This document shows positions 1 through 10,041 of a DNA stretch of 64,000 bases, piece after piece. The first letter of the stretch is position 1; each line of letters begins with the position of its first letter. The notes under the pieces were generated by a model, which was given only the letters and a program-made list of their open reading frames with translations, did no database searches and had not been told where the DNA came from. This DNA is from Chaetoceros tenuissimus (Eukaryota; Bacillariophyta; Thalassiosirophyceae; Chaetocerotales; Chaetocerotaceae), in NCBI GenBank assembly GCA_021927905.1, contig BLLK01000055.1, positions 62,001 through 126,000 on the forward strand, in the 5' to 3' direction. The translations under genes and the position numbers were made by a program.

Positions 1-1228
1 TCCAATTTGTTACAAATTTTCCTTCTTCTCTATCAATCTTTTCATTTGGAATCTTAAATGCAACAGTCTCATATGGTTCAGCCGCAATCAAAAGATATTG
101 GTACCTTCTATCTGGTGGTGATTCTTTTCTCTGTTCAAATGCAGACATGAATCTATGACGTGGTTGACAATTAGCGTCAATCTCTGGAAAATGCAATTGG
201 AAACTGAGACATCTTTGATTTGTTTCGTGGTGTCTTGATTTTGAAATTTCATATCCTGGTCTACCAATTTTGACACGTTGCACTGTTTTTGTTGTTGTTT
301 GGACTGGAAGTGAAGGACCAACATCTTGTTTTCCTTGCAATTTTGCTTCCATAGCTGCTCTTCGAGCTAAACCTGCTTGGTGCTTCTTTCCCTGTGTATG
401 AGCAAGGTAGTTTCTGTGTTTTGAAGAATCAATGTTATGTGTTGGTAAATGGAAAAGGGGAACGAAATTTATTGATCAAAGAATGACTCACCCCTCATTT
501 GTATGCAATGTCAAACACAATTTACATTCATATGTCCCCAAATGATTTCTCATTAGGTAAGGGTCTTTTGCTAGATCGACTGTTTCAAGTGCGAGCTGTC
601 TTAATCTTTCCTTTCTTTCTCTTTCCGACTGTTGCTCAGAGCTGACGCCACCGCCACCAAACTTTGAACCGACTCGATTCTGCCTATCAACGCCTCCTCT
701 CATCCTCACACGTAAGGAAATATGATGCACAGTTTCTGGCGAAGGGCTCTCTGAAAACTTTTGTGTAAGATGTTCATACTCATTTCGGCCCAATACCTTC
801 CCGTTTAGAACCACGTATGCCAAATTACTAAAGTTGACCGATGAATTTGAAAAAGAAGTAATACAACTACTGCAATTATAGTTTGATTCAGAATCAAGTT
901 CCCCCGTTCTATTATAGCTCGCTTCTCTTGTGTGTTCATCGCAATTTTGACATGCTCTATTCTCAACATAACGATTCAAGTCTGTTCGCCGACGAACTAG
1001 TCTACCGGCTTCTTGAACCAATTTTCGATGGACACCGATGGTGAGACGGGACATTTGATAGTTCACACTTTGTGCATCATCGAACTCTCTATCTATATGT
1101 GCAGCTCTCTCTAGGAGTGAACGTAAGAAAGTGTCGTAGGATGCTGTTAATGGAATATTTGCTACGGTAGATTTCCCGCGTGGTGTTCGGAATACATAGC
1201 TTATTTGAGAACTGCTTTGAGGATCCAT
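1..1228 (-). CDS. SF3A2: Splicing factor SF3a subunit 2 (SF3a66/Prp11) with N-terminal ubiquitin-like domain, 3' part off the window
   Basis: U2 snRNP subunit needed for branch-site recognition. Exon 1 is 492-1228 and exon 2 is 1-413. The intron at 414-491 has a GTGAGT donor and an ACACAG acceptor and splits the U1-type zinc finger. Residues about 197-246 match SF3A2 closely (RERLRQLALETVD, then KDPY, then YECKLCLTLHTNEG). Exon 2 continues NYLAHTQGKKHQ, supplying the two His, then KIGRPGYE and PRHRFMSAFEQR, all family hallmarks. Unusually, about 179 residues precede the normal SF3A2 start. Residues 10-42 resemble the first strands and helix of ubiquitin (YVFRTPRGKSTV), and 137-179 resemble its end (YVVLNGKVLG, then HHISLRVRMRGG). 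The normal SF3A2 N-terminus begins directly after RGG, at V180. I infer a processed fusion. The C-terminus lies outside the window. Confidence 0.93.
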
Positions 1229-1613
1229 GATGCCACCTTTGCCATCTATTTCAATAATGGTTGTAAAGTTGGTATTTGAATAATTTGAGACGCACTAGCG
1301 AAGTTATGGTGATCTAGGAAGGATCAGATCAACAGCGCCTATCTAGTAGAGTAATGAATAGTGGTGAGTGGTAAAGGTACCATATCTTGTTTTTTTAAAA
1401 GGAAGATAGAACTGAAACTGTACGTGCTGTAAGTAGCTAGTGTCCTAGCTTGGTAAGTAGTATTTGGGGGCGAAAAAGAAAATAATTTTTTTTCTTTCAA
1501 TTTTAATGGAATTTTCTATTTTATGATTTTCTATTTCCGTGGTTGAGGTTAGGGAGAGGAAATCAAAAGGCAGCATTGCTATTGGCTAAAGATTCTTCAT
1601 ATATTAGATTCCT
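1229..1613. other. Intergenic spacer between the U2AF and SF3A2 genes
   Basis: The spacer lies between the stop of the U2AF gene and the start codon of SF3A2, both on the minus strand, so it should hold the SF3A2 promoter. It contains a T-rich run near 1484-1497 that, on the coding strand, is A-rich. No TATA box or conserved operator could be recognised and no open frame stands out. Confidence 0.5.
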
Positions 1614-3428
1614 CTACTTTAGATTGCCTCTAGCATAGTCACTTTCCTCAAGATGTGTCACGTGTACTACATTATTTCCAAACTGTCTTCCAGACAGTTC
1701 ATTCTTTGCGTTGAATGCATTTTCAACAGTTGCATATTCCAAAAAGATCTTTTTAATAGCAGATGAATTGACCTTATCCTATTGAACCACCAAATTGTGA
1801 GATTCAAATGAGACTCAGGGACAAATGCAGAATCGCATAGATATGTTCGAAAACGTACTTACCTTTGGATGAGGAATTTTCATACTGATTAATTGACCAA
1901 ACTTTTCACATTCCTCTCGAACTTCTTCTTTCAATCCTTCATAGTCTTCTTTAGATGCAAAGTCTTCATCAGTCACCATGTTATGGAGCACCAATATTCT
2001 TGTTTGACGTTCAGTATCGCTTCTTCCATTAGCAGATGGTCCTGGGTTGTTTGAACCATACACAGCTTCAAGCGCAGCATTAGCAATATCCAAAGCATTG
2101 TTTGCAATCTTGCTGGCAGCTTTTGTGCTTCCATTGCCATCATTTTTTCCGAGAGTAGAATTTCCCATTGCAAAATCGACTAATGCCTCTACATCCATCC
2201 CGTCAACATATCTCATGATGGGAGGTGCAACTGAAGATCCAATTCCTCCTGAGGTTGTAGACTCCGACAAGGAACTGTAAGAAGTTGTCACTTGAGCTCC
2301 AGCAATGCCAGCTGAACCGATTTCTGTACCTTCTCCTTCTCTCCTTTCTGAAGCAAGTTTAGCGGTCAACACTTTCCCTCCACCCATCTCCATACCATTT
2401 AACCCTGCAATTGCCATATCTCTGATATGAGTTTCTGTGTATTCCACAAAGCAGTATCCTTTCGAAGTAGTAGCATCAACATCATCCTTGACCAAATGAA
2501 ATGCTTTCAATTTACCAAAAGCACTCAACAATTGCATCACTTGCTCTTCATTCAAATGAACCGGTAAACCACTTATCAAAACTCTATTAGGAGTATCCAA
2601 TACAATATACGACACAATCCCCAACTTCGCTACATCAAATTGATAAATAAAATCTACGTTCAAAGCAGGAGCCCTAGATGGCATATAATCCTTTGGACGT
2701 TTCAGAGTAAGTTTCTGATTTTGGAAAGAGATTCCATTGAGAGCGAGACAGGCAGTACAAACATCCATGTTTTGAAATTCTACAATTGCGAAGGAATCTT
2801 GTACCGAGACTGAAGCGATAGGATCATCTTTAGGTAAGAGAAAGGATGTAATATTCATGGCTGTAAAAATTTGACTTCGCAACCATGACTTCAACTGTTC
2901 TTCAGAAACATTATTTGGTAAATTCCCAATCAAAAGTGTACGTGCATGTTTGGTATCATTAGCCTGTGGAGTAGAAATTATTGACACGAGATTGAATGCA
3001 TTACTGGTGTTCATAGATTCTTGTGCCAATTGACGTTGCTCCGGTTTAAGGAAGACATTTGGATTTGGACCATGAGATGCCAGTGCTGCTTTCTGCAATT
3101 CTTCGAGTGTGATTTGTTCCTCAGTTGGTTCGACGTCAAAAAGGGATGGTCGTTCTCTACGTTTGCGACGACGATCTTGAACCCATGCCAATTCTTCTTC
3201 GTAAGAGTTAAAAATGATGTCATTCTTGCGTCTAGGAGGAGGCCCTCTTCTATCTCTTCGATCATAATTACGTCCGTGGTGATATGGTCTTGAACCTCTG
3301 TACGGAGGTTGGCTATCTCTGTTTCTTCGGTAGGAGTCTCGATCTCTCGATGGTGGTGCTGGCTCTCGGCCATGTTCACCTCTTGTCATCCAAGCAGGCT
3401 CATTAGATATTCCACGTCCCCTTGACAT
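1614..3428 (-). CDS. U2AF2: U2 snRNP auxiliary factor large subunit (U2AF65)
   Basis: Binds the polypyrimidine tract and recruits U2 snRNP. Exons are 1863-3428 and 1614-1778, with an 84-bp intron (GTAAGT donor), giving 576 residues. An Arg-rich N-terminus (about 1-95) is followed by RRM1 at about 163-245 (ARTLLIGNLP), RRM2 at about 281-360 (NRVLISGLP, then KGYCFVEY) and a C-terminal UHM at about 470-570. The intron splits the UHM; its second half, in exon 2, reads KKIFLEYATVENA and SGRQFG. This domain order is diagnostic of U2AF65. The short N-terminal motif that binds the small subunit through a Trp in animals (YWDV) reads SLFDV here (Phe about 97), so that contact may differ. It lies just upstream of SF3A2 on the same strand. 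A linker of about 110 residues rich in Gly/Ser/Asn separates RRM2 from the UHM, longer than in animals. Confidence 0.95.
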
Positions 3429-3984
3429 GATGTTACTCTAATATATCTCGAGTGAGAGTGGGCAATGGTTTTAATGATGATGGTACAACAAAGATATGTT
3501 GTCCAGAGTACAGAGTTTCTTTCACTTTCACCAATTTATCGACTTTCACCAAATGTTATTTTTCATATCCACTTTGGATTAGTGTTTTAATCCTCTTTCT
3601 GTTGGTATTTCATCTGAACTTTCACAGACGGTCTTTTGATGAAAGATGGCTCATTATTCATCTTGTTTTACTGTGACAATCCGATTTTTTATTGCGTTGT
3701 TCCTCCATTTCAATTCAAAGTATGCAACACTGAGTGATAGCAGCCATTTACTATCCATATATCAATTCCAATGAGTCTCTTCGAGCTAGGAATTCCTGCT
3801 ACTAATTTTGAACTTTGAACAGTGAGGTTTAGATTTGTTATTGATTCAACTTTACAAATGGAAAGAATGCTGAAATGGAAAGTCAAATCCATAGACTGCA
3901 TCGAAAAGCGTTGACAAGTTGGATGTATGACTTATAAAGAGTAGAAGAATATACAGAAAGTGTTCATGGAAAGTTGTAAAGCAA
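3429..3984. other. Non-coding stretch upstream of the U2AF gene
   Basis: The stretch holds the U2AF promoter side and AT-rich sequence. Short open frames on both strands show no recognisable protein signature and no consistent splice sites. I see no RNA gene or repeat here. Confidence 0.4.
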
Positions 3985-5081
3985 CTGATTTACATAGTGC
4001 AGGTGAACATGATAATGATACCATGGTTTGGGAAGGATGGTGATGACACACCTGACTTTGGCGTCAAAACTTTGCTCAAACAATTAGACTGCATTTGCCA
4101 TACAAAGAGCAAATCCAATGACAGGTGAAACCTACTTCTGGGATTTGTTGCATAATACAACATCTTTCCATCACGAATTTGCATTTGGATTTACTCCGAA
4201 CCTTAATGAATGCACAGTTGTAGAAAACACAGAAAATGTATTACCAGTAGAAATTGGGATGGAGTATGTTCCAAATCCTGACTCTGACAAAGGGCCTAAA
4301 CATTTTGTCAAAAAAGTTTATGGGATCAATCGTGTTGTTTAATTATGAGGAGGAGGACAAAGGCCCGAAGTTACTTGGCCAAGAAGGGAAAGACTCCTTT
4401 GAAATAATTTTTAAAGAAATTCAAAACGAATTGAATATGATAGAAAGTAAAAAGGGGACTTTTGCACTTTTTTTAGACTACACATCCATGGATTCTAACG
4501 CTTACTCCGACAATAGAAGCTCCATATTGCACACTGTAAATCCAAACTTTGTGAATAATGTAAGTGAAGTACGCACTTCTTCTATATTGCTAGTCATTCT
4601 TATTCACCTCACTTTGAATATACTTTCTCGTAGACAACTCAAATAAGTGAAGAAGCGCGTCGAGAATTTTGGAAAACTAGCTCTACATGCGTCAACATCT
4701 GCCTTGGAAAAATTTCGTCTGACCAACCACTTCAACTTGCAAGATACAGAAGCAGGAAATATGAGAAGGGATATCAGAAAAGAATTTGGTAGAAAGTTGA
4801 TGATGAATGATGCCGATCTAGATTCAATGAAAGTTTGAAGGCATTTCTGCCTCTGTTGGTCTTAATTTGAATCCCCTGAATGATCCATCCGAGAATCAAT
4901 CTGGAACTAAAGCAATACCAACTATCTACCTGTAAAAATTGTTGAAAACAAGAAGTTAAAGGAGCTTTTGACAGACCTGGATTACACAGATGACGATTCC
5001 TTTCCTTTCACAATTATTTTCTACGGTCGCAAATGCTGCTATTCTGTTTACAATTTTTTGCAAAGGACATGGAAAAAATGC

Positions 5082-5818
5082 CAGAGTTCGCGGTGGAAGG
5101 ATTTTTCATTTTTCCACATTGTGGAGAAATACTTCCACATTCACTCTATTCTTCCACAATGTGGATAAATCTTCCACATTAAATACAAAAACATCCACAT
5201 ACTTCCACACCAATAGCTATGTGGAAATCAAATAATTATGAAATTCATTTTTAATTTAAAAATAGTTCAAATGAGTTATTTCTTCGTAGATTGCACTGAT
5301 TCTTCAGTTTCTGAGATGAATTTTGCTATTTCCCTCAAATTAAAAACATTATTTCATGAATTCTCTATTCATTTGAAGTAATACTACTCCTATGTAGCTT
5401 GGCAATATTTCATTCTAGTTCTTTTTTCACATTGTCATTGGTTAATTATGAAATTCATTTTTAATTTTAAAAAAAATCAAATGAGTTATTTCTTCGTAGA
5501 TTGCACTGATTCTTCAGTTTCTGAGATGAATTTTGCTATTTCCCTCAAATTAAAAACATTATTTCATGAATTCTCTATTCATTTGAAGTAATACTACTCC
5601 TACGTAGCTTTGCAATGTTTCATTCTAGTTCTTTTTTCACATTGTCATTGGTTATTGTATACATAAAGTAGTATCTAGTCAATTCACGGGTATTTTTCCA
5701 CTATGTCCACTGAGTGGAAGGCCACTCTAATCTTCCACATGGTGGAAGTGTGTGGACAGCCTAAATTCTTCCAGAATGTGGATGTGTGGATGCACAAATC
5801 CTTCCACCGCGAACTCTG
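5082..5818. mobile_element. Non-autonomous hAT-type MITE, 737 bp
   Basis: Perfect 23-bp terminal inverted repeats lie at 5082-5104 and 5796-5818 and begin CAGAGTTCGCGGTGGAAGG. They are flanked by an 8-bp direct duplication, AAAAATGC, at 5074-5081 and 5819-5826. An 8-bp target duplication with ends starting CAGAG is characteristic of the hAT superfamily. The element has no transposase frame. Just inside the ends are many copies of a TTCCACA/TGTGG motif in both orientations, typical of subterminal transposase-binding sites. The intact ends and clean target duplication suggest fairly recent movement. Confidence 0.9.
5234..5653. repeat. Tandem duplication of 210 bp inside the MITE
   Basis: Two copies, 5234-5443 and 5444-5653, start AATTATGAAATTCATTTTTA and are nearly identical, differing at a handful of bases near the start and near the end. 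The duplication makes up most of the element's core and must postdate the element's origin. Confidence 0.9.
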
Positions 5819-6114
5819 AAAAATGCAAATGCAATGTAACGATTCACGTCAGATAGAGAAAATTATTGCATCGAGTATTTTGCAGGTGAAGGGTGAAAGA
5901 GATTATGATGGTCCAATTTTTGATGATCCTAGATACTTTTGATAAAATTATTTTTCATACTCGTAAAAGTGGACAATGCCCCGTGAAACACCGATCGCGT
6001 ATCTTGTATTATGCACACTTCCCATGTCATTACTATATAAGTCCAAATGGTCGATAGGTTTAGATATGATCCTTAGATTTGGTTGCTATTGCAACACGAA
6101 TTCTATCATCATTT

Positions 6115-6402
6115 GTCTTTTCTGTATCTTAAGTAAGCATCTATCTATGGCACTGTACCTTTGTTGAGATGGAAATCGAGAAAACTGATGGGAAAATAAT
6201 CCTTCTAGAAAAATGATGACTAGAAAATTCATTACTCAATGAGTACATCAACTCTTTTGTCTTTTCTGTATCTTAAGTAAGCATCTATCTATGGCACTGT
6301 ACCTTTGTTGAGATGGAAATCGAGAAAACTGATGGGAAAATAATCCTTCTAGAAAAATGATGACTAGAAAATTCATTACTCAATGAGTACATCAACTCTT
6401 TT
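6115..6402. repeat. Tandem duplication of 144 bp
   Basis: Two copies, 6115-6258 and 6259-6402, begin GTCTTTTCTGTATCTTAAG and appear identical over their whole length. The surrounding sequence (5950-6800) has no supported gene, only short coding-like scraps. The identity implies a recent local duplication. Confidence 0.9.
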
Positions 6403-6803
6403 GAGAATTAATCTTCAGCGATTATGGAGAAGGCTCTTGAAGTACAAACTGAAGCCTTTATTTACGGGTCAATGCTGTGGGTTTGTCTTTCTTGCCACTA
6501 TGCACACTACTGAAGAATTCGCAAAGCCAAGAAGAAATGCCTGAAATAGAGAAAGAATGAATACAAATATTCGGAATAGGAAAAATTGTAATGCTGGGGC
6601 TATGATTCGGCTTACTAAACAGATGATGCATCGTGCTGAGCTACAGCCGATTGGTGGATTTTATGGAAATTTTGATGATGGAGAATGTTGATCAAATTCT
6701 TATTTGATGAGATCAAATCGTGCTAGTTTAGAGGTACTCTACATAACTTTTTTCTCCATTTGGTTAGATCAATAAACAAAGATTTGATTAAAGATTTGAT
6801 TCC

Positions 6804-7273
6804 ATGTTCATAATTCTATCTTGTATGCATGTATTGTATTATTCATTAAAGATTCTTGTGAACTGCTTCACCAACGCTGGAGCTGACTACTATGATTGTA
6901 TCGAGGAGGAGGAAGAGCAGAATGCTTACGGATACAATAACCTCAACGCGAACGGAGAGGTAAAGCTTAACTACATGCAGTGTGCACAATATCAAGGAGC
7001 AAATGGAAACAACAATAGAGAATACTGTTCTTGGTCTTTTAATTTGCTGACGTGTTACTTTCCAAACTATTGCTGGAGGAAACCTTCCATATTCTTCTAC
7101 TTCTATTGTTTACTCATGCGAAGAGGAACGCAAATAACGCATACGGAAACCAAGCAAAGGAGCCAAAGGAGTCATGTACTATGATGTACGAGAATGCTGG
7201 AAAGTGTGAATCCAAGCTGGTGTTATCAAAAGCATCTTTACTAGAATGGACCAATACGGAAAGTCTTAATTAA
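6804..7273 (+). pseudogene. Remnant of a cysteine-rich secreted diatom protein
   Basis: The N-terminal part reads ADYYDCIEEEEEQNAYGYN and YMQCAQYQGANGNNN. After a frame change the sequence resumes with NNAYGNQAKEPKESC and MYENAGKCESK. Secreted diatom proteins often carry the C-x-MYE-x-AGKCE pattern; I assign it from general familiarity with the type rather than from a search. The first part is preceded by a weakly hydrophobic stretch (ILSCMHVLYYSLKILV). No clean intron joins the two parts, and the last codons also read better in another frame, so I call it a pseudogene. A poorly conserved intron around 7035-7085 is the alternative. Confidence 0.45.
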
Positions 7274-8550
7274 AACCTAGCAGAGTCGCATAAGAATAGC
7301 GATGTTGTTTACATTTCCGTTAGAGTAAAGTAGACATGGTTTTTAATTACCTTCATTCACTTGATTGATCACAGACCAGTGACGGAAATTAAGAAGAAAG
7401 CATGGTTGATATCTTCAAAATAATATTTCTTCGGTGAAATCAATTCATTTCGAGAAACTTTTGAAGAGTAATGCTAACTTCTCAACATCTTAAACTCATT
7501 CTGTGAGGAGAAATATGGTTTCGATGAAAAAGTGTGATAACCGAAATAAACTACTTTAGACGTTGATTATCAGTGATCTCGTGTGTGCTCCAAAATCCTT
7601 CTAATGAATAAAATGAAAAGATACCCTTGATTCTAGGAAATTGATATGATTTGTTTTTCAATGAAGATATTCGATTCACAAAGACTAACAAATGAAGAAC
7701 AGTGATACATCTCGTTTGTGCTGCAGATGGAATTTAAACCACAATAGCTACTTCTCAGGGGGGTTGTTAGTTTCAATCAAAGCCACAATAATAATAATAA
7801 TAATAATAATATTTATTGTTGGAAGGGAAATGAGAAAAATGATAATTTCACTCCCTTTATTCTTCAAAGAAAGAGAGATGCTTGTGTTTTCAATAATATT
7901 TTCTAATATTCCTTGTTATTAAAATTTTCGTTACCTCCTTCTCTTATTTATTTATCTCCACCGTCATTTTTTTTTACTTTCTTTGGCAATCACAATAACG
8001 AAAGGTTACTTCTAGATTACAGAAGAACATTTGTTTCGCAAGAGCCTTGAATGAAATAACATTAATTATTAGCATATAAAAAAATAATTGCAGTAATTGA
8101 GCCCTTGCTGATATTTTATACATCCATCACATTCTACATCGAAGTTCGTTGTAAATGAGTTTTTTAAAAATATATATTTTACAAAAGAGATGTTGGTAAT
8201 TTTTTTCCTTCTCCCCTCTCTCCTCGAGAATTCCTTTTACAAGTCTGAACACTTCACACTTTCACATCTGCATTCTGAGAAAAATTTTGGAGATTGATTG
8301 TCTAACCATCCTTTCATGCTCAGTTAGTTACTCCACTTTTCTGGACATTAGGACTCCTTGGTAACTCAATTGTAGAAAACACCTCTTTCAAAGCTTCCTC
8401 TACAGGTTCCTACATGGTTAGTCAAAAATAATCATGCCATTTTCATTTCTTTCAAATAGAAAGCCATAATCGTCTTTCTAAAACTGTCCCGACCGCAAGT
8501 ATCATCACTAGATCCTCTTTTGTACTTCAAGCTGCAATGGTACCAAACTT
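7274..8550. other. AT-rich gene-free stretch
   Basis: The stretch holds only short, unsupported open frames on both strands. It contains one AAT microsatellite and poly-T/poly-A tracts. I see no RNA gene, repeat family or recognisable coding exon in it. Confidence 0.4.
7786..7811. repeat. AAT trinucleotide microsatellite
   Basis: About eight to nine consecutive AAT units within non-coding sequence. Confidence 0.9.
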
Positions 8551-9082
8551 TTAAATTGTGCATTCAACGACTAATGACAGATTTTTAAAATATGGTGAAA
8601 TCTGCCTTTCGCACCTGGATGTGAAGAATAAATAAAACAAGAGATAATATATTCCAACATCTTCCTTTAGCAAAAGGCGCTTGTTCTGCAATTCTTCGAG
8701 AAGCTCTACTCTCTCATCGTTATTTTCGCCCTCCTCGCACAGCACTTGCAAAGCATTCAACTCTACTTGAAATTCAGTAAGTAGCTGGAGAGTTAGTAGC
8801 AAGCCTCTCGAGTCTTCATTGAAGGATGTATGTTTACCTTACAGCGTTGCGTTCTCCACAAGGAATGGAATATATTTTATGGCTTCGTCGTAGGTCTACT
8901 TCGTCAAGAGCATCAGTGCTCTTTTGAAGGTAAGTGGGACGAGTTTCACGACTCGACGGAGTATTTAAATTGAGGTTTACTCCATCCTTTTCCTGAGGGC
9001 GACCATTCCGTCTGTGAAGAACTGAACTGATTCGATTCGATTCTATGTGAGTTGCCCATCGAAATATAATTGTAGATGGTAT
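8551..9082 (-). CDS. Possible partial two-exon gene, unknown protein, cut at its 5' side by a repeat element
   Basis: Exon A, 8843-9082, is an open frame of exactly 80 codons without an ATG. It starts after a TTAG acceptor and ends at a GTAAGG donor. Exon B, from 8784 down, follows a CTCCAG acceptor and stays in the same frame after splicing. The joined protein reads TIIFRWATHIESNRISSVL, then LDEVDLRRSHKIYSIPCG, then ALLTEFQVELNALQVLCEEG and ELLEELQNKRLLLKED, ending at 8551 or after a further small intron. The second exon looks helical and acidic. I do not recognise the family. The exon A acceptor lies about 6 bp from the end of the fold-back element at 9089-9742, so any upstream exons were displaced or lost. 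It is probably a truncated gene rather than a working one. Confidence 0.4.
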
Positions 9083-9088
9083 CTAATG

Positions 9089-9742
9089 GTCAAGGGCGAG
9101 CGACCAATAATGTAATCTGCGATCAAAGCCTTATTTATTGTCATTGAAATTTGATCAAGGGCGAGGCTTGGAGGCCTTATTTATTGTCATTGAAATTTGA
9201 TACTATACGTATACGTACACAACATCGTCACACTTTCAAAATTTCGATTGTCGGAAACCAGGGTTAGTTTTGTTAGAATTACGAAAGTTATAGGGCCTCT
9301 GAATTTTTTCGCTGAATTTTCCCAATATCAGTGAATAAAATGCTAACGATTGGTTATTTTAAATTAACGATTGAAGTACTCTAATATAGCGTTTAATTCT
9401 TGCAAAGTTCAATCGATTTTTGAAAAAGAAATTTGATTTCGTACGTACTTGCAATATTTGGATTCGGTGTCAAGTTTCAACATGAGAACCCTTGAGGCCT
9501 TTTCAAAGGATTCTTGAGCTGAAAAAAATTTTCGACGCAATTCGGCGAATTTTCCCAATATCAGGGAATAAAATGCTAACGATTGGTTATTTTAAATTTA
9601 TGATTGAAGTGCTCTAATATAGCGTTTTAGTTTTTTCTGAAGCACCCTATTGTCGGTCGATCCACTCACATGCGTACGTACAGGGGTTAAGTAAACGGGC
9701 GAGGCTTTACGCCGCTACGCGGCTCCAAGCCTCGCCCTTGAC
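9089..9742. mobile_element. MITE-like fold-back element
   Basis: Short ends GTCAAGGGCGAG (9089-9100) and their inverted copy (9731-9742) bound the element. A longer inner match of 19 bp pairs 9155-9173 with 9723-9741 (TCAAGGGCGAGGCTTGGAG). The right end is itself a hairpin around 9697-9737, with GC-rich arms (GGGCGAGGCTT, GCCGC) in an otherwise AT-rich region. A segment beginning CCTTATTTATTGTC is duplicated near the left end (about 9129 and 9174). No transposase frame is present and no clear target duplication could be found at the outer ends, so the exact limits are approximate. Confidence 0.65.
9314..9627. repeat. Direct repeat pair inside the fold-back element
   Basis: Copies at 9314-9394 and 9547-9627 share GAATTTTCCCAATATCAG, then GCTAACGATTGG, and end in TATAGCGTTT. 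They differ at only a few positions over about 81 bp and are spaced 233 bp apart. Confidence 0.85.
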
Positions 9743-10041
9743 AAATGACCTGAAATATACTGACTTTAAAATAACTTTCTTGGAAGCCAAGGAGATGATA
9801 GCATGAACGGTAAAATTTTAAGCAATAGATCTGGAAGCTACTTGATAATGTAGAAAGGAATCACCTTTAATGTTCTACTAATTCTCAGGAGAATATCTTT
9901 CGAATGGACCAGAGGATAATTAATGTTTGCAAACTAGTTTGGAATGGAATGGACATTCCAAAAATTGAGAAAATCTTCTCACCATTACTGAATAACACAT
10001 ATTATATCTAACACCATAAAATGAGTTATATTTTATCTTGT

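Larger units (their letters stand above)
3985..5945 (+). pseudogene. Decayed protein-coding gene of unknown family, interrupted by a MITE
   Basis: Successive plus-strand stretches read like protein (IMIPWFGKDGDDTPDFGVK, ETYFWDLLHNTTSFHHEF, ESKKGTFALFLDYTSMDSN, SASVGLNLNPLND, GERDYDGPIFDDPRYF), but they lie in changing frames and are not joined by one consistent set of introns. One plausible intron, at about 4561-4634 (GTAAGT to TAG), joins two of them. The hAT-type MITE at 5082-5818 lies inside the stretch, with coding-like sequence on both sides. I do not recognise the family. Acidic, Asn/Asp-rich composition resembles neighbouring diatom proteins. A badly resolved multi-exon gene is possible, but the several frame changes and the insertion favour a pseudogene. 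Confidence 0.5.

Noticed and set aside
88-324. Short plus-strand frame at the left edge
   Set aside because: Antisense to the second exon of SF3A2, whose translation matches the family throughout.
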